The translations under genes were made by a program, and so were the position numbers. From the NCBI GenBank assembly GCA_047967505.1, contig CM106538.1: a stretch of DNA of 64,000 nucleotides; one strand, given 5' to 3'. Of the stretch, positions 31,845 to 44,217 are shown one piece after another; position 1 is the first letter of the stretch; every line of letters starts with the position of its first letter. The notes under the pieces were generated by a model. It saw nothing but the letters and a program-made list of their open reading frames with translations. It was not told where the DNA came from and made no database searches. The DNA comes from Dipteris shenzhenensis (Eukaryota > Polypodiophyta > Polypodiopsida > Gleicheniales).

Positions 31845-33108
31845 ATCCTTCTAGTTGTCTCGGACCTCGATCATCAAAGAGACTCTTGGCAGCTAATCCT
31901 TGATCAATCTTATAACCGACCAAAACAATCAAAATGAGCCTCAGAGCTTCAAGGATGCTCAGCATAATCTGGCATGGCAGAAAGATATGGAAGCTGGGAT
32001 TAAATCCATTGAGAAGAATGCCACATGGGACTTGGGTTTTTTTTTTTTTTTTTAAATGAAAAGTACTTCATTAAGTATGAATAAAAATCGCAGAGCAAGC
32101 TCAAGTGCGGGAGTACATCATGTCAAGCATGAGAAAAAACAGCTCAGAATAAGCAAACAAAAATCCCGGGTGGTGGCTGAAAATGCCACCTCATCCCTGA
32201 AGGAGAGTCAGAGAAGAAAGGACAATCCTTCTAGACTCTGACCTAGCAGTAGCAGTCTGGAGGTTCCCTGCATGTTTGCCCAAATGGCCATCAAAGTGTG
32301 TATAGTATCTGCCCAGATATCTGCCCAAATACTAGCCATAGTCTGAGAAGGGTGAACTTGGGAGTCCTCCAAAGCCGTTCTACATCTAGCTCTCCAAATA
32401 TGCCATGCTGTGATACTAGCTAGAATCTCCCAAGATGTGTCTACAGAACCATGGGGAGCTCTGAATGGAGTAAACGGAACATCCTGGAGGGAGCATGACT
32501 CCACAAGATGCGCCCATTGGAAAAAATGTGGTTGGCACGAAATGGATTTATAAGGTGAAATACCATTTAGATGGCACAGTTGAGAAATACAAAGCCCGTT
32601 TGGTTGCCAAGGGGTATGCACAAGAGGAGGGAATAGATTATGAGGAGACTTTTGCTCCAGTGGCCAAGATGACCACCATTCGCTCTGTCATCTCTCTTGC
32701 TGTGTTTTATGGTTGGTCAGTGTACCAGATGGATGTCAAGACCGCTTTCCTCAATGGAGATCTTAAGGAGGAGGTCTATGTACATCAGCCCCAAGGTTTT
32801 GAGGTGAAGGGGCAAGAGCACAAGGTATGCAAGCTCAAGAAGGCTCTATATGGGCTGAAGCAAGCACCTTGTGTGTGGTATCAGAAGATACATCAGTTTT
32901 TTATGTCCCAGGGCTTCGTAGACACTCATACAGAGCCAAATCTGTGTTTTGCAGCAAAAATCAGAATTGGTCATGTTGGTACTATATGTGGATGACATCA
33001 TACTCATTGGCACTGATTTGCAGCAAATTACAGCAGTGCAGTCCGCTTTATGTCACAACTTTGACATGACAGATTTCGGCCTATTGCATTATTGTCTTGG
33101 CATTGAGT
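31845..33108 (+). mobile_element. Ty1/copia fragment, RT region, cut by a LINE
   Basis: 31920-32036 encodes the approach to the copia RT (WQKDMEAGIKSIEKNATWDL). After a LINE insertion, 32492-33108 encodes [32 protein letters not shown], the [14 protein letters not shown] block, [15 protein letters not shown] with the first aspartates, ALYGLKQAP, and the catalytic [11 protein letters not shown] frame change occurs near 32950. It is cut at 33108 by another LINE. RNase H, integrase, gag and LTRs are not seen. Confidence 0.9.
32037..32491 (-). mobile_element. LINE-A, 5'-truncated, inside copia RT
   Basis: Poly-T from 32037, family tail, 3' UTR, and the last about 110 codons of ORF2 in antisense (32208-32491 with DTSWEILASITAWHIWRAR). 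TSD not resolved because the copia coding joins imperfectly. Confidence 0.88.
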
Positions 33109-33248
33109 TTTTTTTTTTTTTTTGCAAAAAGTAACTTCTATTAAGTATTAAAGAAAAACCGTTAGAGCAAGCTCCATACGGGATACATCATGCAAGGCAC
33201 GAAAAGCTCAAGAGCCAAAAAGAAAGGATTGAGGCTGATAGTGCCATC

Positions 33249-36200
33249 TCAATCCGGTAGAAACCTCCAAGAAAAAGGGGGAACCCCTCCAAACTCGAAG
33301 ATAGTCCTTCTAGAAGAGGCTACCCGTGAAGGGCCCTGCATGCTAGCCCATATGGCTATCAAAGTGTGAACCGTGTCAGTCCAAATACCCGTGAACACCT
33401 GTGATGGGTGTATCTGGGTGCCATCCAAGGCCTCAGTACATCTGACTCTCCAAATGTGCCAAGAGGAAATGCTAGCCAAAATCTCCCAAGAGGTGTCCAC
33501 TGAAACATGAGAAGCTCTGAAGGAAGTAAGTGGTACATCTTGAAGAGAGCAGGGCTCTATCACCTGTCGGCGGACCGAGAGTGCCCAAGAAGAAGCCTCA
33601 CCCTAATAAAACACCTGGGCCCAGTAAGGGATAACCATGCAACCGAGCCCCAAGTCATGAAGAAAGGGGAAGTGTGAAAGATGCTGAGTATCCGAGCAAC
33701 CCCTTTCCAAACAATCCTCGCCTGACCACAGTCCCAAAGGCAATGTCACGCTGACTCCTTTGCAGAATGACATCGAGGACAAGTGGGATCAGCCCCAAAA
33801 CGTGATCTCCACGGGTTCACTGCAATCCCTCCATGAATAGAAAGCCAAAAGAAAAGAGTGATCTTTCTATTTCTGAGGGATTTCCAGAGCCTCCTCCAGA
33901 AATTTATACGCAAATCTGCAGTGATGAAGAAGCTTTCCCAATGGGGGGCTCTGGAGGAAATCCAACCCCTACTGTTCAGCTAAAATCTCCTGGCATTACC
34001 AACCTTGAAACGAAAGAAGGGAATCCCCCTCTCTCGGTGCCCATGATCTATCCACTCCCACTCTCCTGGGTCCCACTGCAAGCACCTGATAGGTGCACCT
34101 CCATATAACCACAACCTCCAGGATCCCAAGGCCAAGAGCAGAGGGTCGGGGTCTAAGTACCACTGCAAGCCCGCTCCATGGTCTACAAAACCAGTGATCC
34201 TGACAGGCTAAAAGGCAACCTCAAGAAGAATGCCATCCTTGGATGTAGAAAGTAAACCTCCATCCCCAACATCAAAGACCAGTGCGTCTTCCACGAGACC
34301 TCGGAGAGCGATCACCTGTAAAGGAACCGTCCTCGAAAAAGCCCCCATCCAAGTGGTGGAAGTAATAGGCAACTCAACTGTCCATTCCACCGGTATGGCT
34401 GCATCTATCTGCTGAATCCTACGTGCTACCCCTCTGAGGTGACTCACGGACTGTAGTCTCTAATCCTCAGGTAGCTTGATAAAAGCTTTCCAAGTGCGTG
34501 TAGGTGGGGCCTCTCTCCCATTTAGACCACTGCATGTAATGGGAAGTGCCCAATGGTCTGGCATGCTTGTCAAGAATACTATCATTCCAAATGATCGGCT
34601 GCCTATCAATCTCTTCGACGGTAGAAGGTGGAATCCTTCAAAGAGTGTTCCTGAAGCTCCCCCAAGCTTTCAAGATGGCAGTCATGAGAGGAGAGGCAGG
34701 AGATCTGAGAGGGGCAGAAGTGAAAATCCAGCGAGGGCTGTCCACCCAATCATCTCCCAAGGTTGGTGTGCAAGCCTGAATGCGTCCAAAAAAGAAATCC
34801 TTCCAAGGTTCCTTCCCAAGCACGAGTCCCCTCACCACCACCTTACAAAGCAATGCCCTGCACTGCAAGTTCGGGTCGATGACATTAAGGCCCCCTTCAC
34901 ATGTAGGGAGAATAATGGTCTCCCAGGCCACCCTTGCTGCAACATCTGTTGTGCCATCAAGTCCACTCCATAAAAAAAAACTGACTGGTCTGATGAGCTG
35001 AGTGATGCAATCCTAGACCGGCACCAGCAAGAACACACAAACCAGGAGGTGGCCAAGAGAACCTGGTTCACTACCACAACTCTATATGCAAGGTCGAGTT
35101 CGGCGGAGCTCCAAAAAAGGAGCTTTTTCCTTATACTTTCTAGTACTGGGGCAAACTCCTGTGCTGGAGAGATGTCCAATCCTACCTAGCATCCCAAATA
35201 CCTGATAGGAACACCCCTCTGAATCCAGGAAAAACCAATGTCAACTCCCCAGCCTGGAGTGTCCTCATCACTGATCCAAAAGCCAAAGGATTTATGCCAG
35301 TTAATGTGTGCCCTTGCAGCTGAGCAAAAAATATCCAAAGCTGTCCAGAAAGAATCAAGTGACTGCGAAGAGGCCTCAATAAAAATAGCAGTGTCATCAG
35401 CCAACTCACAATCAAGAAGCTCCTGCTCCTGTCTCAAGGGCAATCTCAGCCCAAAAAGCTCAGCCTAAGATCTAAGGAAGATACTCATAGCTTCTGCCAC
35501 AAAAAGAAAGAGGAAGGGGGCTAAAGGGCATCCCTGATGAACTGATCTCGAAATCTGAAACCTGTCACCCCTTACCCCTCCAATCAAAACCTGGCTGTGG
35601 GCTGATCTGTAAAGGGAGGCCACCCCTCTGATCCAAGCATCTGAAAATCCAAACCGTAGAAGAGTGCCCTCAAGAAAACCCTAATCTACTCTGTCATAGG
35701 CTTTCTCAAAGTCCAGGAGTAGAACTGCTAGCCTCTGCCCACTCTGTGGCTTCCCAAAAGGAAAAGATATTATAAAAAATGCTCCTACCATGCACAAAGC
35801 CTATCCGAGTATCATGAATGAGGTTTGGAAGAAGGGCCTGTACTCAGATGCTGATCGCCTTGGCAAGGATTTTGTAAAGAGTGCCCAAAAGAGTGATGGG
35901 TCTCCAATGGGATACAAAATGTGTTGCCACCTTTCGGGACAAGGTGAAAAAGTCCCTCGGTCAGTGAGTCAGGCATCTCACCCGAGTCCCAAATGCCCTG
36001 CAGGGCTGAAGTAATATGATCACCTATCATATCTCAAAAGGCTATAAAAAAAGGAGTAAGACCATCAGAACCAGGGCATTTGCCCTTATTCTGTGTTGGT
36101 AAAGCGTGCATCAAGTGAGCATAACATCTCTGGGGTGACCAACACAGGTAAACTCTGCCAAACTTCATCTCTAGCCACCTCTCTAGCCTATGAGTTTGGA

Positions 36201-37483
36201 TCTACGGAAAGTAGGGAGGCATAGAAAGCTGTCGCTAAGTGCATGACGGTTTCCAGATGGGACTGCAAAACGCCGTCAGAGTCAATAAGCTGCCTGACAC
36301 TCTCTCTACTATGTCTGGGACCAAGTGTAGAGAAAAAGTGTTTATTGACTCTCCCTCCCATCTGTATCCAAAAGGACTCTCGTGCATGGAAGGCATACTC
36401 TGCTCTCTGATCAAGCAAGGTCTGCAAGTGAGCCCTTGCCGCAGCAAGGCGCTTCTGTATCCAAGCATTTGATGGTCGTTTCTGCTCCTCCCTCTGTAGG
36501 GCTGCCAACTGCCGGCAGATACCGATCTCTCGCCTGAGTACCTCAACTCACCGAGCACTAGCAACGGAGTGATAAAAGTCACTGATACTGGCAAGTGCTG
36601 TGGCCACATGTGAAGGACCGGCCACCCCCCCCTACATATGAGAAACCCAGATCTCCAACACTGCCTCTGTGAGAGTCTCATCTATGTATAAGGCGTCGGG
36701 GATCCTGATACTGTGAGACCGTCCTCTCAGATGAGGCTCTGAGATGGACAAAATTACCGGAAAATGGTCTGAAGTGGAAACACCGGGTGCAATGCAAACT
36801 GTCCCCCCTCTATCAAGAGCCCAGTCACCCACATAGAATCTGTCAATCCGAGCATGGATAGGCATCTGCACCCTATGGTTCGACCATGAAAACAAAAGTG
36901 ACTGAGACTGAACAAGAAATGTATCATCTGACCAAACATCTCTGCCACTGAACCTGAACAAGAAGGCATCCCAGGCTGCTCTCTCAAGGGAGTGGATACC
37001 ACCTTCTCTGCCCCCTTTCTTATCAGAAGGTGCCTCAACCATGTTGAAGTCACCTCCAATAATCCACGAATCCGCAATGTCAGCCCACGAGAGCAACTCT
37101 TTCCAAAACAAAACACGGTCCCCTCTATTGTTCGGAGCATAGAGGTTGAGGAAACTAACCTTATGTCCGTCAATTAGAAGTAAAACCCACTGGGCCCTGG
37201 AGGGGGTTATGGTACTTTGTCCAATGACCAGAGGGAGAATAGAATCTGAAACTGAAATGCATGTACCTCCTCTGGATCCCAAGGCAGGAAGCCAAAAAGT
37301 CTGGCATGAGAGCAGCTTACCTGACTTGGAGCAATCTCTGACATCCAGTTTGTGTTCCTGAAGAAAAAGAATGTCTAGGGAACCACTTGAAACACCTGGA
37401 TGGAGCTGATTCCTGATCAACTGTCTGCGATGGCGATGAGGGATGCCGCCCAATCCCTGTATATTCCAACTGGCTATCCTCAT
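33249..37483 (-). pseudogene. LINE-A ORF2 of the 33109-38902 copy
   Basis: Endonuclease intact over 36632-37483. The following helical region lies at 36188-36681; RT lies at 35182-36030 and 34832-35179, with the palm broken by stops. The C-terminal region includes 34638-34931, 34208-34447 and 33249-33563. At least eight interruptions. Contrast between the intact endonuclease and the decayed RT is probably chance. Confidence 0.88.
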
Positions 37484-37541
37484 CGGCAGGAGGAAGTGGG
37501 TTGGAATACCTTACCCGACCTGGTGGCGGAAAAAGAAACCT

Positions 37542-38848
37542 CTATCGGAGCAAACCTCCTACCATACACACGAGGTCCAAGGGGAGGAAAGTCCACAGGT
37601 GAGAGAGAGAAGGATCTCTCAAGAGGGATGGCTCTCCAAAAGTAGAGGGTACAAAATCATCATCTGGGAGGCTAGAGAGGTCCTCCAAAGCGGAAAATGA
37701 GTTCCGTTGAGCCAACCCTAGGGAGGGGGTACGAAGGATTCCTACCGAAGCAGGAAGAGAATGTAAAACCCCCTTCCCTCTATCCAAAGAGGGAGACACC
37801 TGTACTGGATCTTGATCAAAAAGTGGTGCGGACAAGGTGCCAACAACCTGCGCTACTGAGGAAGGTACAGCCTAATGCAAGGGTGGAGTCGAACAAGGCT
37901 CCTGAACACTAGTCTCCTCCCGAGGCTCCAAGGGGGTAGCCTCCGAAGAGGTGGAGGAGTGAACTAAAGTAGAGGGCCTAACCGCGATCGGAACCCACCG
38001 TGGGCCAGAGGTGGTGCGGGGTGCCGAAGGGACTCGAGTAGCCCTAGGAGGGGGGGGAGCCCATGTCTGAGGCCGTGTTTGTGGAGCGGTAGGTCCTACT
38101 CCAACTCTCTGTCGTAAGCTAGTACGAGCTGGTTGCTTTCTGGGCCTCTTTTTCTTCTTTGGGCAATCTCTGGCGAAGTGCCCCGAGGATCTGCAAATCC
38201 TGCACTGGTCCTGCCGACTTGCAACCTCGAATCTCTGGCAGAAGAAAGACCCATTGGGTCGCTATAGCATGATGTGGTCATCTGAAATATTGGGGTCTTG
38301 GACAATGACCCTAACCTTGGGTACCCCGTCCATCCTGACCGCCTAAGCAGCCGAAGAGGGCTCGCCAGGAGAGGGGGGATCTCTGCTACCACACCAAACC
38401 TCTCGCCAATAACTGAAAGAGTCCGGTGATAAACTGAGGGAAGACCAGGGAACTTGATGAAAACAGAAACTCCCTGCTTGTCCTCTTCAACTGGGTCAAG
38501 TCCCAATTGAAAAGGAAACAAAAAAATCCTCCTGTAGCCTAGAAGTAGAAAACTGGCCTGTAGGAGGTCTCTCATGACGTCCGGGGAATCTAGGCACACC
38601 TGAAAGAAACCCCGTCCCAACAAACGAACATCCTTGATGTGGGGGGCAAGGTCCTGAGGAAGCGCCGCCAGCATCTAATCTCTAGCTTGTGACTTGGAGG
38701 GTTGTGAGCCATGAATGCGTGCGAAGAGAGTCGTGGAACACTCATGCTCCAAATCCTTTTGCAACTACTGCAGCTCGTCTTTTGAAAAAGTGACAGTTCT
38801 CGCGGCCGGTGTGAGCGGAGACGGATTGATTGAATGGGAACCCATTCG
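37542..38848 (-). pseudogene. LINE-A ORF1 of the 33109-38902 copy
   Basis: Start codon near 38848 (MGSHSINPSPLTPAARTVTF). RRM-like region over 38096-38674 with LLGRGFFQVCLDS and FIKFPGLPSVYHRTLSVIG. The knuckle near 38170-38215 keeps CRIC-like and H...C residues in a shifted frame. A Pro/Ser/Thr-rich tail follows to about 37542. Broken by frameshifts. Confidence 0.82.
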
Positions 38849-38902
38849 TCAGTCGAGGTGTGTTGGCCGATTCAAACACAAAAAATAAAAAACTCCGTCC
38901 GC

Positions 38903-38944
38903 TTTCTTGAAACCCAGGAGACCCCTATAAGAGACACGCAGAGT
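38903..38944. other. Junction sequence between two LINE-A copies
   Basis: About 40 bp matching neither LINE. Confidence 0.4.
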
Positions 38945-41900
38945 CCACCCCAAACTTGGATCTCTACACGTTAATTGCAGTCCCACCATGAATAGAAAGC
39001 CAAAAGAATAGAGTGATCTTTCTATTCCTGTGGGATTTTCTAGTGTCTTCTCCAAAAAACTCTGTGCAAATTAGCAGAAATCTGAAAATTCTCCCAATGA
39101 GGAGCTCTAGAAGTCTCTAGCCTCTGCAAAAATGATCTGAAACTGCCTGGCATTACTTACCGTGTTTTGAGAGAAGGACATGAATCAGAATCTTCTCTTG
39201 ATGCCCTTCATCAAACCATTCACGCTCTCTTGGGTCCAACTGAAAAAATTATTAGGGTCCCACCATAGAGCCACAATCTCCATGAACCTAAGGCCAAGAG
39301 AAGTGGGTCAGGGTCTAAGTTCCACTAAGAGTCCGCGCCATGCTCTACAAATCCAATGGTCCTGATAAGCTAGAAAGCAATCCCCAAAGAACTTCATCAG
39401 AAGATCTAGACAGCCTACCTCCCATCTAGACAGTGAAAACCAAAGCATCCTCATGTGGTCATGGCAAAACAATAACCTGAAGAAGAATGCCCAATCTTGA
39501 GAAGGTTCCCATCCAAGTGAAACAAGAAATAGGCATATTATCCATCTCAATCCAATCCACTGGAATGGCTACATCAATCTGTTGAATACTTCCTGCACTT
39601 CCTTTGAGCTGCCTTACTAGTTGCATTTTTCGGCTCTGGAAGCTTTCTAAAAGCTTTCCAGGATTCTACAGAGGAGGCAGAACCTCTCTCCCATCTCAAC
39701 CACTGCAAATAATGTGATAATGTGACCGGCCTAACGCTCTGCCATGCTCACCGAGTATGCTCTCATTCCACATGACCGGCTGCCTGTCAATCTCTTCCAT
39801 AGAATGGAGTGCGCTTTAGGAAGTGCGAAACAGAAAGTGTAGTGCGTTTTTGTGAACCACAAGTGCTGAAAAAAGTGAATGTTTGTGAAAAATGTGTGTG
39901 TGGTGTCAAGAGCTAAGCATACAGGATGGAAAATGTGTGTGTGGTGTCAAGTGCTAAGAATATAGGATGGAAAACAATGGGGCGTATGGCTTACGGCTGA
40001 ACGCAAACTGTCCTAACCTCTAGTACAAACTACCCCAAAGTTTCGGGGGTCTCTTGATCCCACAGTTCCTTACGAAAGGTGTTTCTAAATCTACTCAAAG
40101 CTTTCAGAATGGCTTCCATAAGAGGCGAGGAAGGAGATTTGAGGGGGGCTGAAGTAAAAATATATTTGTTGCTACCCATCCAGTCTCCACCTAAAGGAAT
40201 ACATGCCTGAATGCTTTGAATAAAGAAAACCTTCCAAGGCTCTTGCCCAGAAAAAAGTCCCCTTACCACAAACTTGCAAAGTAATGCCCTGCACTGCAAG
40301 TCCGGGTCTATAATATGAAGACCTTCTTCTTTTGTGGGAAGAATCAATGTCTCCCAATCCACCCTAGCCACAGTATCGTTAGTGCCATCTAGCCCATTCC
40401 ACAAGAAATTCCTTATAGGTCTCTTGAGCTAACTGATACAATCCTTAGAGCTGCACCAACAAGAGCAAACATACCATGCCGTGGCTAACCAAACCTAGTT
40501 AAAGGAGTTTCCTCCTGATGCTCTCCAACATTGGAGCAAAGTGTTGTGAGAAGAAGAGATACCCATACCAACCTGGCATCGTAGATATCTGATGGGAACC
40601 CCCCTTTGAATCCAAGTAAAACCAAAATCAGCCCCCCAATTAGGAGTGTCCTCATCACTGATCCAAAAGCCATTGGATTTGTTCCAATTAATGTGTTCAC
40701 CAACTACAATACAAAACAAATCCAAGGCTGCCGTGAAAGAAGAATCTGCTGAGAGGAGGGAGGCATGAATGTCTGTAGCTATGTGCAAGAGGCATTCGGA
40801 TCTGTCTGCAAAATCTTGTGTGAGTCAATAAGCTGTGAGACACTCTCTCTACTATTTCTGGGGCCAAAAGTAGAAATGTCTGTGAGACACTCTCTCTACT
40901 ATGTCTGGGGCCAAAAGTAGAGAAGAAATGTTTATTGACTTTACCTCCCATCTGAGCAATGACTCATAGGCATGAAAGGCATACTCTGTTCTTTGATCAA
41001 GTAACATTTGCTGTTGAGCTTCACTGCAGTAAGGCGCTCCTGAATCCAAGCATTTGTAGGCCGTTTCTGCTCTTCCCTCCTCTTCAGGTTCCCAACTACT
41101 GGCGAATACCAAACTCCCGTCTCCTGGTACCAACAATAGATGATAAAAGTCACTAATACCAATCAATGCTGTGCCACTCCATCGTGCATATGTGACACCC
41201 AGATCTACAAAACTACCTCCATGAGGTCCTCCTTTGCATAAAAGTCATTGATCCTAGCAGAGCATTCTCTCAAATAAGGCTCATAAATCATCAATACCAC
41301 AAGAAAGTGATCTGAAGTGGAAAACCTAGTGGCAATGCATACTGACCTACCTCGGTCCAGAGCCCAATCATCAACATAAAATCTATCAATCCGGACATGT
41401 ATAGGGATATGTAATCTCATGTTCGACCATGAAAACAAGAGAGATTGAGGCCGAGTGTGAAAGGCATCATCAAACCACACATCTCTACCACTAAAACAAA
41501 ACAAGAAGGCATCCCAAGCTTGACCAAAAGGTGTAACTTGAAACAAGCTTGCGAAACTTGGCACAATCTCTGGCATTCAATTTGTGCTCTTGAATGAAAA
41601 GAATATCAATGGGGGCCCCCAGTAATACTTGGCTGAAGCTGATTACGAATCAGCTGCCTACGACGTGTGGCACACCGCGAAGGCCCTTTACATTTTAATT
41701 AACAACCCTCATCGGTGCAAGGAAGGCGAATGGAACACCTTACCGGACCTAGAAGCTGAAACAAACCTTTCTTGGGTAGAATTCCTCCTGCCAAGTGGAG
41801 GAAAATCCACGGGAGAAAGAATCCCTACACTGTGGAGGAGGACTCTCTTTCGATAGGGATTTCCATAACATCATTTCCAAAAAGTAGAGGGTACAAACTC

Positions 41901-42205
41901 CTCCCCAATATCCGCCATATCTGCCAGTACAGAGAAGGAGCTCCTGTGAATCAAACTTGGCAAAGGATTATGAAGAATCCTCGCACTCAAAGGGAGAGGG
42001 TCGAGGGAGGGGCGGGGGAGCAGGTCGAGGGGAGGAGCTAGGGAGAGGGGGAAGGGGCAGCGAGGGGGAAGGGGCTGGCTGAGGGAGGGAGGGGGAGGCT
42101 AAGGGAGAGGGGAGAGGGGAGAGGCTGAGAAAGGAGGAAGCAAGGGAGGGGGACAGTCTGAGAGGGGGCAGCAAGGGAGGAGATGGGGAGGAGCAGCAGC
42201 TCCTA
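38945..42205 (-). mobile_element. LINE-A minus copy, rearranged, 3' end missing
   Basis: Starts inside the ORF2 C-terminus, with no 3' UTR or poly-T. It runs leftward through ORF2 with an unrelated 240-bp insertion at 39805-40040, a large RT deletion around 40745-40800, endonuclease remnants (41205-41600) and the ORF1 tail (to about 41960). It then jumps straight into the pyrimidine-rich 5' UTR (antisense, 41985-42205). A 45-bp duplication lies at 40844-40934. The 5' terminus CTGCTGCTCCTCCCC matches the 5' end of the 10048 copy. Confidence 0.85.
39805..40040. repeat. Foreign insertion with a 42-bp tandem repeat
   Basis: Not LINE. Two adjacent units of about 42 bp (AAAATGTGTGTGTGGTGTCA and on) at 39886-39971. 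TG-rich; no ORF. Confidence 0.7.
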
Positions 42206-42910
42206 GCAGTCGGAAACTTCTACTTCCTCCATTTGGGTACGTGTCTTTAGTATCTCATTCTCTGCTTGAAGTTTGATGACTATGGCTTCCAGCTCTTTTA
42301 TCATTGAGGCATGCTAGCTGGTCTTGGCATCTAATACCCAGTTCTACTCTTCTTGCATTTGACCTAACTGAATCTCCAGTCGTGTTTGCATTTCATCTTT
42401 CCATTTGTTCATAACCTCCTCCATGGAAACATGCAGTATACGCATGGTTTTCTCAGGGTCTTTGTCTTTGTTTTCTCCTAGCTTCTTCTGCAAATTATCC
42501 ATGTCTGCATGCTGCATTTTAGAAACCTCCTTGAACTCCTCTAGAGCTTTGCATGCCTTTGTTTTCTTCCCCTCTTATGCTTGGAGGGTCTTCATTTGTG
42601 CCTTGACTGTACTCAGCTCCTCATTCAGAAGTGGCTCAATCTCTACTTCCTCCATTTGGGTATGTGCCTTGAGTATCTCGTTCTCTGCTTGAAGTTTGAT
42701 GACTTATCATTGAGGCATGCTAGGTGGTCTTGGCATCTAATGCCCAGTTCTACTCTTCTTGCATTTTACCTAGCTGAATCTCCAATTGTATTTGCATTTC
42801 CGTTTTCCATTTATTCATATCCTCCTCCATGGAAACACACAGTCTATGCATGGTTTCCTCAGTGTCTTTGTCTTTGTTTTCCCCTAGCTTCATTTAAGAA
42901 ACCTCCTTCA
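42206..42910 (-). pseudogene. Duplicated coiled-coil coding remnant
   Basis: Minus strand. Two direct copies of about 260 bp (42220-42490 and 42640-42900) encode an alpha-helical, heptad-like protein (NKDKDTEETMHRL, VSMEEDMNKWKTEMQ, LEIQLGKMQEE, IVIKLQAENEILKT). Both copies carry two TAG codons at the same places, one after QEE and one before HASM, where Gln would suit. The duplication therefore postdates those stops, or both suffered the same C-to-T changes. Family not recognised; a gag N-terminus or host coiled-coil protein are both possible. Confidence 0.5.
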
Positions 42911-43336
42911 TTGAGCAAGACATGATTTAAGGTGCTGGTCAGCAATTTTTTGAGTACTCATCCAGATTGAGCTATATTTCCTTTCCTTCTCACCTTCGGT
43001 TCTTTTGTCCGGTGAACTGTCCATGCTGGACAGGTACTACACTATTTGTAGCCCTCCCTCCCCAGAGGAAATAGCATGGGCTGAAGGAGATCTTGATCTC
43101 CTAACAATCCCCTTCTTTCTTGGGCTACCAGAAACCAAAAGAGCATGAATGGTGGTTCTTTGAGAAATGGGATAAAGGGAAAGGAGCCCAAGAGAGTCCT
43201 CAAGAAAGGCCAAGTGCATAATGGGCCCATATTCAGCCTGTGAGGGATCAAGCCTCACTGTCAAAGAGAGCTGCTGGCTGGAATAACCAGCCACCCCTTA
43301 GGCAACCAACGGCGGAAGCATCAGGGGTGTCGAGGA
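42911..43336 (-). other. Unassigned, weak minus-strand open stretch
   Basis: 43037-43294 is open for 85 codons (LTVRLDPSQAEYGPIMHLAF, then a basic SPRKKGIVRRSRS run). The mix could suit an ORF1-like linker of another LINE. Not identified. Confidence 0.25.
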
Positions 43337-43740
43337 TTAGAGCCAGTCGGGGGGGACTAGTGATGAGACCAAGGAGAGCAGAATGAAGGCCAATGAGAGA
43401 GGAAAAGGGTACGGAAGGATGGAAAGGAGACCGGGGGAGGTGAAATAATTTGGAAAGAGTAGGGGAGCAGAGACAGCTGGTGCAGAGAAAGAGCTCGCTT
43501 TAGGGGTACTTGGGACAGACTGGCTAGAAGCAAAGGGGGAGCAAATGCAGGAGAGCTGGGAGCAGTTCAGAAAGGAGAAAAGGACAGAAGATGGAAGAGG
43601 CTGAGATAGGAGGAGGGATGAGGGCCAGAGCTGGTAAGGATCGGTTTGATGGGAGGCAGGGCCACTAGCAGGCCATGGGAATGGGAGATCAGCTTTCCCC
43701 ACATTGGTGACACTTGCAACTATCATAGCCTCATTAACTT
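43337..43740 (-). other. Unassigned Ser/Pro/Leu-rich stretch
   Basis: Purine-rich on plus. The 129-codon minus-strand open stretch is Ser/Pro/Leu/Phe-rich and probably a composition effect. Confidence 0.25.
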
Positions 43741-44217
43741 TGCATTATAGGGGCATGCATGATTGACTTCATCGGCCCTTCAAGTCGGTATATGAGCCAG
43801 GCGACTCCTATGGGTATGACTGGGGCTGGTCAATTGTGAGCCAAGACTGTCCAACTTGGTGCCAGTGGCAGAGGTCCAAGTCAGCATCTCAAGCTATACG
43901 GATGGTTGAAATTGACTGCTTTTCAAGGCAGGTCATAACTTTTTGGTGCTCCCTTTGGAGATAGATTTGTGATTTTGAGCTGTAATAAAAATTTCCCCCA
44001 AAACAAGGATTAAGAAACCCTCTAACTTAATAGAAGTCTCTTTTTTGGAAAAAAAAGAAACCCTCTAACTCTAACAAAAACCAGTACAAAAAACATTTCT
44101 GACCTTTAAAGGAACTCTACTTCTGTTTCCTTAAAGGAGAGAGTTGCTATTGAAAATGAGGAGCCTCAAGGAGGCATTGTTAAAACACTACAAGTAAAAG
44201 GATAAAATTCAAGGTAC
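43741..44217 (-). other. Intron-like DNA downstream of the GEX2-like exons
   Basis: Begins, on the minus strand, with the donor GTACCTTG at 44217. No further exon of the GEX2-like gene was found here; the next acceptor must lie further left or has been lost. It contains a 27-bp LINE-A micro-insertion at 44028-44054. Confidence 0.5.
44028..44054 (+). mobile_element. LINE-A micro-insertion (27 bp)
   Basis: Only the last bases of the LINE-A 3' end (TAATAGAAGTCTCTTTTTTG) plus poly-A, flanked by the exact 16-bp TSD AAGAAACCCTCTAACT at 44012-44027 and 44055-44070. Extreme 5' truncation. Confidence 0.9.

Larger units (their letters stand above)
33109..38902 (-). mobile_element. LINE-A, near full-length minus copy
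   Basis: Poly-T at 33109, ORF2 leftward from 37483, ORF1 from about 38848, and the last about 50 bp of 5' UTR to 38902. It is a diverged subfamily: its endonuclease (36632-37483) is open over 283 codons, with SWNIQGLGG, LQEHKLD, GGDFNM and SDHFPV. RT pieces at 35182-36030 keep ELADDTAIF. The 3' end sits in the copia RT at 33108, but copia sequence does not resume at 38903, so the 5' side was rearranged or deleted. Confidence 0.9.

Noticed and set aside
44190-44217. Acceptor ACTTGTAG just after the GEX2-like exon donor
   Set aside because: It would make a 28-base intron, too short for plant splicing, and the sequence beyond has no filamin-type continuation.
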